Assembly: GCA_964440345.1 (NCBI GenBank)
Contig: CAYTSA010000041.1
Location: 1 to 30,531, forward strand
From: CAYTSA01 sp964440345
GTDB taxonomy: Bacteria; Desulfobacterota; Desulfovibrionia; Desulfovibrionales; Desulfovibrionaceae
Reading direction: 5' to 3'
Length of the DNA: 30,531 nt
In this document: positions 1 to 6,763 of the stretch, piece by piece
How positions within the stretch are numbered: position 1 is the first letter of the stretch
Layout of the letters: each line of letters opens with the position of its first letter
The notes under the pieces: model-generated
Databases searched by the model: none
The model's input: the letters and a program-made list of their open reading frames with translations, nothing else
Told to the model about the DNA's origin: nothing
Position numbers and translations under genes: made by a program

Positions 1-120
1 GTCCATGAGACAATATTTGGCCTTGATGCCAGCCGCAAGCGCGCGTTGCAGCATCAGGGCAATCAGGCTTGTTGACTTGTACACGCCCACATTGAGGCAA
101 CATATTCGAATGTCGCGAGG
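1..120 (-). pseudogene. DDE transposase fragment (IS4-like), runs off left edge
   Basis: Read on the minus strand, positions 120 to 1 give 40 open codons ending in KAKYCLMD at the window edge, preceded by S-L-I-A-L-M-L-Q-R-A-L. This resembles the stretch leading to the second catalytic Asp of IS4-like DDE transposases (usually followed by S-W-F). An in-frame TAG at 123-121 closes the frame upstream and no start codon or ribosome site is present, so the N-terminal half is missing. It may continue to the left of the window. The family call rests on a short pattern recognised by eye. Confidence 0.5.
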
Positions 121-123
121 CTA

Positions 124-394
124 ATTGACGATATCAGCATAGGGCCGCCTCGCCAATGCAATGACACGTCCCAAGGATGTCATTGCCCGCGCAGGCGGGC
201 AATCCAGGGACTTTGACTATTTCTGCGCCGCGAAGCCCCTGTATGTCATGGACCGCGAAAGTGGGGCGGACGTATGATGGAAGGCCGCAACGCTTGAAAT
301 CAAGCCCAACACAGATATTTTTATAGATGCAATCTTTGCAGAAACCTCGATTTTACTGACAGATGTGGGAGCTTCGGAGCAAAGGGCATTGCCA
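124..394. other. Region with no recognisable gene
   Basis: About 270 bases between the transposase fragment and the intron. Reading frames in both directions are short and lack ribosome binding sites. I see no terminator, repeat or RNA gene. It is probably degraded flanking DNA that served as the 5' exon side of the intron insertion. Confidence 0.4.
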
Positions 395-1088
395 GTGCGC
401 CGGTCAAACCGGTTTGGAGTAGAGAATGAAAGAGTCTTACGGTGAAGGGGTAGCGTCCCACACCGGCCCCGAGTCATGCGCTGTCGATCGCGAGGTCGGG
501 AGTGAAGCGTTGACAGGGGTACGTACGGGCCAGCCATTGAGCGGCGAAATTACTTCCTCTGGAGCGCCGACGCAGTTGGCTATTGCGGAAGGCAACACCG
601 GGGGCGGCGCTATGCGCGAGTCGCCCCAGCGCTCCGCGCCGTCGAAGACCCTGTGCACGTACGGAAACTCCAGACACGGGAACCGGGAGGTCCCAGTGGC
701 TCCTTGTCCTGATGGTGGGCATGGACGGTCGGGGAAAGCGGTAAGCCATACGCCCGACATGTACGCTTCTGAGAAGTCTGATGACTGTGTAGTACCTGAG
801 AAGCGGTCGAACAAAGGCAGGGATGACCTGTCGGCGGAGACCGTGGAGGAAAGGCGGTCAACCAAGGGGAACACGGAGCAGACGTCCGTGGACCGGACAC
901 AGAGCCGGAGAACCACGTAGAACAGACTGCAACGTGTGCGAGAAGTAGCTAGAGGGCCAAGGATGCACGCACTTTTATCCAGTCGAACGTTTCTACGCCA
1001 GACACCCGAGGTAGGAGCCCAGTGCGGTAGTTCCGCTCGCTGGGATATGTGCGGGGGGCAGCTCGAAAGAGCGGTTCCTACCGCGAAC
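395..1088 (+). mobile_element. Group II intron, internally deleted (ORF-less remnant)
   Basis: The 5' end GTGCGCC at 395 fits the GUGYG boundary of bacterial group II introns. The 3' part has a domain V hairpin at 1015-1046: GAGCCCAG, a GCGG/CCGC inner stem, the two-base CG bulge and CTGGG closing the lower stem. A domain VI-like hairpin follows, with a GCTC-GAAA-GAGC tip and CCTACCGCGA at the 3' end (about 1087-1088). The whole element is about 690 nt, whereas full introns of this kind are about 1.8-2.5 kb, so most of domain IV with the reverse transcriptase is gone. Splicing in cis is not excluded because domain V looks nearly intact, apart from one T-T mismatch and an unusual loop. Exact ends are uncertain by a few bases. 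Confidence 0.75.
426..985 (+). pseudogene. Remnant of group II intron-encoded reverse transcriptase N-terminus
   Basis: The frame from 426 encodes the typical leader of intron-encoded proteins, with blocks such as EGNTGGGAMRESPQRSAPSK and EKRSNKG. Much of this conservation reflects the underlying domain I-III RNA rather than protein. The frame hits TAG at 918-920, probably a decayed CAG, because the same frame resumes as NRLQRVREVAR, the segment just before the reverse transcriptase core (normally followed by F-T-A-L-L-H-H). After about 985 the sequence jumps directly to domain V. None of the RT blocks, including the YADD motif, nor the maturase domain remains, so it cannot supply mobility. 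Confidence 0.65.
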
Positions 1089-1128
1089 TTTGCAAAATAG
1101 GCAAACGGCGATAGCTTTATTTCTCTAG

Positions 1129-1590
1129 ATTGTTACCGTTAGTGCAGCCAAGGGGCTCGAATTCAGGGCTTATTTGACCAACCCTTCCATGCGCGCGGCC
1201 TTGTTCCACCCCGTGGCGCCGGATGACGCAGCCATGGGGCCGCTGGTGGAAACAGCGATATATTCTCAATGGTTCTCCGTGCAGGACGGAGCGTTTTTCC
1301 ATTACGCACGATGGAAAAGAAGGCGACGCGAGGGACGCGACCACGGGGAAGTGGACGTGGTGTTGACGCACAGGGGGACGCTGCGGCCCGATCAGGCCAT
1401 GGAGATCAAATGGTCGGACAAGCCAGCGCCTAAGCCCGAAGAGCTTACCGGGTTGATGGAGTTCTGCGCCAAGGCCGGGCTGGACGCAGCCACGGCGATC
1501 ACCCGGACAGCGGCGGAACGGTGGACAGCGTACGGTTACGATTTGTGCCCAGCGCTCTGTTTTGCTACGCCCATGCGGAAATCAGTTTGA
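1129..1590 (+). pseudogene. DUF4143 domain, C-terminal fragment of an AAA+ ATPase
   Basis: The reading frame is open from 1129 and covers the DUF4143 tail of the widespread AAA+ (DUF4143) ATPases: AYLTNPSMRAALF (from about 1166), a P-D-D-A-A-M-G-P-L-V-E-T-A segment, and GEVDVVL followed by AMEIKWSDK. The last pair resembles a PD-(D/E)xK nuclease-like core. The whole N-terminal ATPase, about 250 or more residues with Walker A and B, is absent, and the only starts are a TTG (1174) and internal ATGs without a Shine-Dalgarno sequence. The fragment begins about 40 bases after the intron end, so truncation by mobile-element activity is likely. It could be transcribed but is unlikely to work as the family normally does. 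Confidence 0.7.
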
Positions 1591-1628
1591 ACGAACTGAT
1601 GAATTTTTCGTAACGGAACCAAACCGCC

Positions 1629-1659
1629 GCCGGCGGATGCAACACATGGTCCCGCCGGC
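1629..1659. terminator. GC-rich stem-loop between convergent genes
   Basis: GCCGGCGG (1629-1636) pairs perfectly with CCGCCGGC (1652-1659) around a 15-base loop, and flanking CCGC/GCGG can extend the stem. It lies between the DUF4143 remnant and the convergent usp stop. There is no clean T-run on either side, so termination is plausible but weak. Confidence 0.35.
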
Positions 1660-1670
1660 TATGCGGCGTC

Positions 1671-2186
1671 TCAGTGTTTTTCAAACTTTTCCGGAGGCAG
1701 GCGCACGGTGAGGACAGGTATGCCGCAGCGCCGGATGACCCGCTGGGCCACGCTGCCGAGCATGATGTCGGCCAGGCCGCTACGGCCGTGTGTGCCCATG
1801 ACCAGCATGTCGTAGCCGTTTTTGCTTTCTGCGAGTATTTCTTCTGCCGGGCGGCCCACGCGGACAACCACGTCTTCGTCGTGCAGGGGACAGCTTGGCG
1901 CTTCCTTCCGGCAATGACGTATGGCTTCCTGCACGCGTGCATGGGCGGCGGCTTCGGCCTTTTCCCGGGCCGTGGCGTTAAAAGATTCCCACTGGTCTTT
2001 GGAGAAGTGTTCCTCTATGTCCACGCCCGCTTCTTCGCTCATGAATTCCACCACGTCTGGAACCACGTGCAGCACAGTGACGCGGGCGCCGTACTTGCGG
2101 CCCAGGGAGGCGGCGTACCATATGGCGTGGCGCGCGCTCTCGGACAGGTCCGTGGCGTAGAGTATGGCGTGTATGGCTGGCAGCAT
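1671..2186 (-). CDS. Universal stress protein, UspA family
   Basis: A 171-aa single-domain Usp of the ATP-binding type. It opens with the usual beta-strand (AILYATDLSESAR) and an LHVVPD strand. The nucleotide-binding signature G-x2-G-x9-G-S is intact: G131, G134 and G144-S145 within GTHGRSG...MLGS. An insertion at about 45-75 is rich in acidic and aromatic residues. The start follows GGAGC at normal distance. It is the last gene of a three-gene minus-strand operon, 21 nt behind the transporter gene. Usp proteins are cytoplasmic and are often induced by stress or anaerobiosis, consistent with the FNR-like box upstream of the operon. The specific role is not visible. Confidence 0.93.
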   Translation of the reverse strand: MLPAIHAILYATDLSESARHAIWYAASLGRKYGARVTVLHVVPDVVEFMSEEAGVDIEEHFSKDQWESFNATAREKAEAAAHARVQEAIRHCRKEAPSCPLHDEDVVVRVGRPAEEILAESKNGYDMLVMGTHGRSGLADIMLGSVAQRVIRRCGIPVLTVRLPPEKFEKH

Positions 2187-2207
2187 GTCTCTGCTCCTTG
2201 TATAGGT

Positions 2208-3236
2208 TTAGCCCGAGACCGGCTGGGCGGCCGTTTTGGCAGACGATTCCGTAGACGATTCCGCAGGAGGTTCCGGCGGCGGTCCGAACAGGGTGTTGGT
2301 GAATTTCACGTACCAGGCTGCGGACTGCACCTGGATGATATACGCCACGGCCACCACCAGAGCGGCGTCCGAGCCTTTGGCCCCAAAGGCGTTGATGGCG
2401 ATGGCCAGGGCGATGGACAGGTTGCGCATCACCGAGCCGTAGACCAGGGCGATGGCGTCGCCCCTGGGCAGCAGCAGTTTGCCGGTCACGGTGCTTAGGG
2501 CGAAATTCACGGCGTAGATGATGGCCAGGGGGATGAGTATCTGCAGCAACATGCCCGGGGAGCCGGCAATGGTTTTGGCTTTCAGCGCCAGGGCGATGAA
2601 CACGATGCCCAGCACGCCCAGGGTGGACAGCGCCGGGAACTTGGGCCCGATACGGCCCTGGAAATCCTTCTGCCCATATTTTTTGATGAGTGATTGTTGG
2701 GTGATGAAACCGAGCAACATGGGCAAGAAAACAATAAAGAAAATCTGCTGCACGACGGCCAAGACGTTTACTTCGATGGCCGCGCCCATGAGCGCCTGCA
2801 CGTAGAACGGCGTGGCCAGTGAGCCCAGGGTCAGGCCAATGACGGTCATTTTCACGGCTGCGGCCATGTTGCCCTTGGCAAAGCCGGTCCAGGAAATAGT
2901 CATGCCGCTGGTGGGCACCAGCCCGGCCAGCAGCAGCCCCAGAGCCATGTACGGCTGGTCGCCAAAGAAAACCAGGCCGACGCCAAAGGCCATAAAGGGG
3001 ACAATCCCGAAATTGATGATCTGGGTGAGCACTTGGGCTTTTACGTCCCCGCCCTGGAAGACCTGCTTTATCTTCAAGGTCACCATCATGGGGTAGACCA
3101 TCAGAAATGTGAACGGGATAATAAGGCTTTTCAGCCACTTGGCGTCAAACAATGCGCCATAAGCAAAGCCCAGAACCATCATCACCGGTATGGCGATGAT
3201 TAGGTTTTTGGTGATTTTTTGTAAAACTTTCCACAT
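2208..3236 (-). CDS. Bile acid:sodium symporter / ACR3-type permease (BASS superfamily)
   Basis: A 342-aa inner-membrane protein with about nine to ten hydrophobic segments. Conserved stretches such as LLLAGLVPTSGMTISWTGFA and SVMRNLSIALAIAINAFG correspond to the two broken helices (P-T/S-G and R-N-x-S/A) that form the substrate site in the BASS/ACR3 superfamily. The C-terminus (from about 315) is a hydrophilic Pro/Ser/Ala tail. The start is well defined by AGGAGG a few bases upstream. Members transport organic anions, arsenite or other oxyanions, and the sequence alone does not choose between these. It lies between a DsrE-like gene and usp, with no ars genes nearby, so a sulfur-compound or organic-anion role is as likely as arsenite export. 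Confidence 0.85.
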   Translation of the reverse strand: MWKVLQKITKNLIIAIPVMMVLGFAYGALFDAKWLKSLIIPFTFLMVYPMMVTLKIKQVFQGGDVKAQVLTQIINFGIVPFMAFGVGLVFFGDQPYMALGLLLAGLVPTSGMTISWTGFAKGNMAAAVKMTVIGLTLGSLATPFYVQALMGAAIEVNVLAVVQQIFFIVFLPMLLGFITQQSLIKKYGQKDFQGRIGPKFPALSTLGVLGIVFIALALKAKTIAGSPGMLLQILIPLAIIYAVNFALSTVTGKLLLPRGDAIALVYGSVMRNLSIALAIAINAFGAKGSDAALVVAVAYIIQVQSAAWYVKFTNTLFGPPPEPPAESSTESSAKTAAQPVSG

Positions 3237-3314
3237 GATTCCCTCCTGCTGTTGGCCGCCGTCCCGACCGCCTGGCCAGGGAAACAGCGGCGGCGGCGCG
3301 TCAAGCGGAGCACG

Positions 3315-3674
3315 CTAGTATATCCAGGTTATGTAGCCCTGTTCGCTCAGCCGGATGGCTTCCACGCCTTTTTCGATACGCCAGTTTTCCGGCAGATCAG
3401 CCTCGCTGATCTTGCGGGTTTTAGCGCAGGGCAAGCACACGTTCACCGGGATTTTTTTGTCCAGGACGACCTGTAAATACTGCATCATGGTGTCGCCGGT
3501 GGCGGCCTGGAGTTTTTCGGCCAGGTCCAGGTTGGTCAGATACACAGCGTCGTCCACCAAAAATATAGACACTTCGTGTCCTTCCTCTGCGGCGCGGCTG
3601 GCAAACATCATGGCCCGGGTGGCCTTGGTGGGGTTATCGGGGCCGCTATTGATGATGAACTGGTATTTGCTCAT
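3315..3674 (-). CDS. DsrE/DsrF-like family protein
   Basis: A 119-aa soluble protein beginning MSKYQFIINSGPDNPTKATR, a typical DsrE-fold first strand and helix, followed by EVSIFLVDDAVYL and a late CLPC motif (C80, C83) where DsrE-like proteins carry their active cysteine. DsrE-fold proteins act in sulfur relay and small-thiol chemistry or as stand-alone proteins of unknown role. I start at the second Met (3674) because GGAGGA lies 8 bases ahead of it; an ATG 15 bases further upstream overlaps that ribosome site and is unlikely. It is the first gene of the operon leading into the BASS transporter (78-nt gap) and usp. Confidence 0.88.
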   Translation of the reverse strand: MSKYQFIINSGPDNPTKATRAMMFASRAAEEGHEVSIFLVDDAVYLTNLDLAEKLQAATGDTMMQYLQVVLDKKIPVNVCLPCAKTRKISEADLPENWRIEKGVEAIRLSEQGYITWIY

Positions 3675-3734
3675 GACGTGTTCCTCCATTTTTCTGAGAG
3701 TTGTAGGCCGGCATACACGGCCAGCGTGGGCACA

Positions 3735-3740
3735 TATCTA
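3735..3740 (-). promoter_or_regulatory. Candidate -10 element for dsrE-transporter-usp operon
   Basis: On the minus strand this reads TAGATA. Its centre (3737.5) is 32 bases from the centre of the palindrome at 3760-3779, placing that palindrome at -41.5 relative to a start near 3728. That is the standard class II position for FNR/CRP-type activators. This is inference from spacing. Confidence 0.45.
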
Positions 3741-3759
3741 CGCCCAAAATTTGTTCCAG

Positions 3760-3779
3760 ACATTGACCCCAATCAATGT
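3760..3779. promoter_or_regulatory. FNR/CRP-family binding palindrome
   Basis: ACATTGA (3760-3766) and TCAATGT (3773-3779) are perfect inverted repeats around CCCCAA. The core reads TTGAC-CCCA-ATCAA (3763-3776), one base from the FNR consensus TTGAT-N4-ATCAA and also compatible with HcpR-like regulators of sulfate reducers. It sits in the 210-bp divergent region between the dsrE operon and the TorD-molybdoenzyme gene and could serve either or both. Which CRP/FNR family member binds cannot be told from the site alone. Confidence 0.65.
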
Positions 3780-3884
3780 AGGAAATTTTTTTGGGCGCTA
3801 CACCGGACCTGGGAGAATGAGGGATTTCTCCTCGTAACGGACGCAGACTGACAGTGACGACGTATTTGAACCTTGGAGGGAAAC

Positions 3885-6644
3885 ATGGATACACAACGGC
3901 AAAACGATCTGGCTTTGGGCTTCCGGTTCTTGGCCGCTGCATTGCAGGACGAGCCTGCTGCAGAATTACTGCAACTGCTGGCAGGCGAATCATTTTTCAA
4001 AGGAGCGGAAGATTCCGGTTTCTGGGAGCGCGTGCAGCGTCTCATATCCTTCTGCCAGGCCGGCGACGCCCAAGAGCAGCTGGCCCAGGCCCGCTACGAC
4101 TATGCGGACTTGTTCCTTAACGCCGGGCCGGATCCGGTTTTTGCCTACCATTCATTGTACACAGAGAAAGTCTCCACCGTGCAGCAAAAGCCGCTGTTTG
4201 ATCTGCGCGGGCGCTTGCGGGAGCTGGACCTGCGGGTGCGCGAGGACTTTATGGACCTTGACGAGCATATTGCCGTGGAGCTGGAGCTCTGCGCCTGGCT
4301 GCTGGAGCAGTCCAGGGAAGACGATTTTACAGCCTTTTTTGGCGAATCGCTCATGGCCTGGGCGCCACAGTTTTTTGCCCGGCTGCAGGAATCTGCCGGT
4401 ACAGATTTCTACAAGGGCTTGGGCGATCTGGGCGCTGCGTTTCTGGAATGCGTTCAGGGGAGCGCCGGCGGGTTCTGCGCCGGTTTGGCCGCCGCCCTGC
4501 GCGCAGCCGGGTTTGCGCCCGGCGTCCCTCTGCTGGTCCCTGGGGCCAAGCCCGCAGAGCCGGACAGGGAAATCCCTACCCACTGTTACACCTGTGGGGC
4601 TCTGTGCGGCATGACGGCAAAAGTGAGCGACGGAGTGATGCAGAAAACAGGCGGTCTGCCCGGGGACCCCAAGGGCGGCGGCAAGGTCTGCCCCAAGGGC
4701 GCGGCGGCCGCACGGCACGTGAATAGCCCGCACCGGCTGAAGAGCCCGCTCATCCGGGAAAACGGCCGCTTCCGCAAAGCCGGCTGGGACGAGGCCCTGA
4801 ACCTGGTCGCCGTAAAGCTTCAGGCCGTGCCCGAAGGCAAGCTGGCCTATTTTCGCGGCAACGACTACGCCAAATTTGTACACGAAGCCTTTTTCGACGC
4901 TCTGGGCTGCCCCAAGGGCACGCACCGGACCATGTGCGACAACTCCAACCGCATGACCAACGAGCACACGCTCAACGACAAGCGGCCCTGGATCAATTAC
5001 CAGGAGTCCGAGTACATTATCCTTTTTGGCTTGAACGAGCTGGCGACTTCTTACGGCCAGCGCAAAACCGCAGAATTTAAAAAAGCTCTGTCCAACGGCG
5101 CTGAGCTGGTGGTTTTTGACCCCCGCAAGTCTGAGACAGCAGCCAAGGCCACAGAGTGGCTGCAGATTGTACCCGGCACGGACGGCGCCGCGGCCATGGC
5201 CATGGCCTATGTGATCATCAGCGAAGACCTCTACGACAAAGAGTTCGTGGAGCACTGGACCACGGGCTTTGCAGAGTTCAAGGCCCGGGTGCTGGGCGAG
5301 GAGGACGGCGTGCCCCGCACCCCGCAGTGGGCCCAGGAGATTACCGGCGTGCCGGCCGAAGCCCTGGAGCGCGTAGCCCGGGAATTCGCCGCAGCCAAGA
5401 GCAAGGGCGCCATTTCCTGGACTGGTCTGGCCCAGACGTACAACGGCCACTGGTCCACGGCCGCCGTCCAGGCTCTGAACGGCCTGTGCGGAACCTTTGA
5501 CGCGCCTGGCGGTCCGTCCTTGCCCTTCAAGCGCAAGCTTGGCTCGGCCTGGGGCGAGGGCCAGGCCAAACCCGAGAAAAAAGCCGCGCCCAAGGTGAAT
5601 GACTTTCTGCTCTGGTCCGGCTGGTCCCCGGCCCTGTTCGAAGACCAGGTCAACGAAGGCAAGCTGCAGGCCATGGTCTGCTACTGGGGCGACCCAGTGC
5701 TCACCTGGGGCAACTCCGAGTCGGTCAAGCGCGGCCTGGAAAAGCTGGATTTTCTGGTGGTCATTGACGCCTTCATGTGCAACACGGCCCTGCTGGCCGA
5801 CGTGGTGCTGCCGGAATCCACCTGGCTGGAACACCCGGACCTGAAGCCGGACTGGTTGTACGAGGCCTTTTTGAGCTACTTTGCCGAAGTGGTGAAGCCC
5901 ATGTACGACACCCGGCCCATGTGGCGCATTTGCCAGGGGCTGGCGGAGCGCATGGGCGTGCACGGCGCTGCGCCCTGGTCCAGCCTGGACGAGGCCCACG
6001 CCAACCAGCTGCGCGGGACCCCCTGGACCCTGGAAGAGCTGAAGGAGAAGGGCTTCATCATCACTGACGAGGCGCGCTACTACAAGTACAAGGAGTGGTC
6101 CGGCCTGAACCCGCCCGAGGGCTACGCCAGCTCCGGCAAGAGCCGCACCGGCAAGTATAATTTTGTGAACCCGGTTTCCGCTGAACGTGGGGTGGACGCC
6201 CTGCCTGACCACAAGCCCATTGACGCCTTGTACGCGCCGGACGTTGAATATCCCTTTATCTTCGGAAATTTCCGGCTCTTTGTGCACGAGCATTGTTCCA
6301 CCTTCAACAATGTGCAGCTCATGAAACTGCAGGGGACCAACTCCCTGGTCATGAACGACGAGGACGCTGCGGAACTGGGGCTCAGCAGCGGCGACCAGGT
6401 CCGCGTCTCCTCGCCGTGGGGCCAGACTGAGATTCCGGTGGAGCCCACCCCGGACATGCGCCGCGGCGTGTTGGGCGCGGCTGGGGGCTTCGGCCACCTG
6501 CGCGGGCTGGAGGGCGATCCTAAGTTTCCGCAGTTTGGCGGGGTGAACGCGCCTGGCGCGCTTATGCCGCCCAACTCCGTGGAGCCCACAGGCGGCACGC
6601 CGCCGCTGAAGTACATAAAGGCCCGGGTGGAGAAGGCGGGCTAG
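3885..6644 (+). CDS. TorD-like chaperone fused to DMSO-reductase-family molybdopterin oxidoreductase
   Basis: A 919-aa two-part protein. Residues about 1-205 resemble the all-helical TorD/DmsD/NarJ chaperones (R-Y-D-Y-A-D-L-F-L near 70, then PVFAYHSLYTEK and ELELCAWLLEQ). These normally bind the apo-molybdoenzyme and aid cofactor insertion. From about 230 it is a complete molybdopterin oxidoreductase: [4Fe-4S] ligands C234, C237, C241 and C269 (C-x2-C-x3-C-x27-C), then the bis-MGD fold, with Cys351 (RTMCDNSN) the probable Mo ligand. The C-terminal molydopterin-dinucleotide-binding domain lies at about 770-915. There is no Tat signal, so it should be cytoplasmic. No FeS or membrane-anchor subunit gene is adjacent. 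I chose ATG 3885, preceded by GGAGGG, over a TTG 12 bases earlier. The substrate is unknown; formate dehydrogenase-, thiosulfate/polysulfide reductase- or assimilatory-like activities are all possible. Confidence 0.87.
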   Translation: MDTQRQNDLALGFRFLAAALQDEPAAELLQLLAGESFFKGAEDSGFWERVQRLISFCQAGDAQEQLAQARYDYADLFLNAGPDPVFAYHSLYTEKVSTVQQKPLFDLRGRLRELDLRVREDFMDLDEHIAVELELCAWLLEQSREDDFTAFFGESLMAWAPQFFARLQESAGTDFYKGLGDLGAAFLECVQGSAGGFCAGLAAALRAAGFAPGVPLLVPGAKPAEPDREIPTHCYTCGALCGMTAKVSDGVMQKTGGLPGDPKGGGKVCPKGAAAARHVNSPHRLKSPLIRENGRFRKAGWDEALNLVAVKLQAVPEGKLAYFRGNDYAKFVHEAFFDALGCPKGTHRTMCDNSNRMTNEHTLNDKRPWINYQESEYIILFGLNELATSYGQRKTAEFKKALSNGAELVVFDPRKSETAAKATEWLQIVPGTDGAAAMAMAYVIISEDLYDKEFVEHWTTGFAEFKARVLGEEDGVPRTPQWAQEITGVPAEALERVAREFAAAKSKGAISWTGLAQTYNGHWSTAAVQALNGLCGTFDAPGGPSLPFKRKLGSAWGEGQAKPEKKAAPKVNDFLLWSGWSPALFEDQVNEGKLQAMVCYWGDPVLTWGNSESVKRGLEKLDFLVVIDAFMCNTALLADVVLPESTWLEHPDLKPDWLYEAFLSYFAEVVKPMYDTRPMWRICQGLAERMGVHGAAPWSSLDEAHANQLRGTPWTLEELKEKGFIITDEARYYKYKEWSGLNPPEGYASSGKSRTGKYNFVNPVSAERGVDALPDHKPIDALYAPDVEYPFIFGNFRLFVHEHCSTFNNVQLMKLQGTNSLVMNDEDAAELGLSSGDQVRVSSPWGQTEIPVEPTPDMRRGVLGAAGGFGHLRGLEGDPKFPQFGGVNAPGALMPPNSVEPTGGTPPLKYIKARVEKAG

Positions 6645-6663
6645 CCGGTAAATACAGTAAACG

Positions 6664-6700
6664 CACCGCCCGGGGCCCGCTTGCCGCGGGGGGGCGGCGG
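6664..6700 (+). other. GC-rich hairpin between molybdoenzyme and regulator genes
   Basis: CCGCC near 6664 can pair with GGCGG near 6695, and an inner CCCGC/GCGGG stem closes on TTGCC. No T-run follows, so it is more likely an mRNA-stabilising or attenuating element than a strong terminator. Confidence 0.3.
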
Positions 6701-6763
6701 TGATAAGGAGTCCCTGCGCGCTGGCCTGTTTTGTCCACACGCTTGGCGCGCAGGACACTCCCC

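Noticed and set aside
426..920. The 164-aa frame as an ordinary protein gene
   Set aside because: Its conservation matches group II intron sequence, with an intron end structure downstream and a stop just before the RT core.
1674..3138. Long alternative frames overlapping usp and the transporter gene
   Set aside because: Their translations are low-complexity Arg/Gly/His-rich runs; the minus-strand genes show full family motifs and ribosome sites.
2208..3236. Naming the transporter as an arsenite exporter (acr3/arsB)
   Set aside because: No ars regulator or reductase gene is nearby and sequence features do not separate ACR3 from BASS members by eye.
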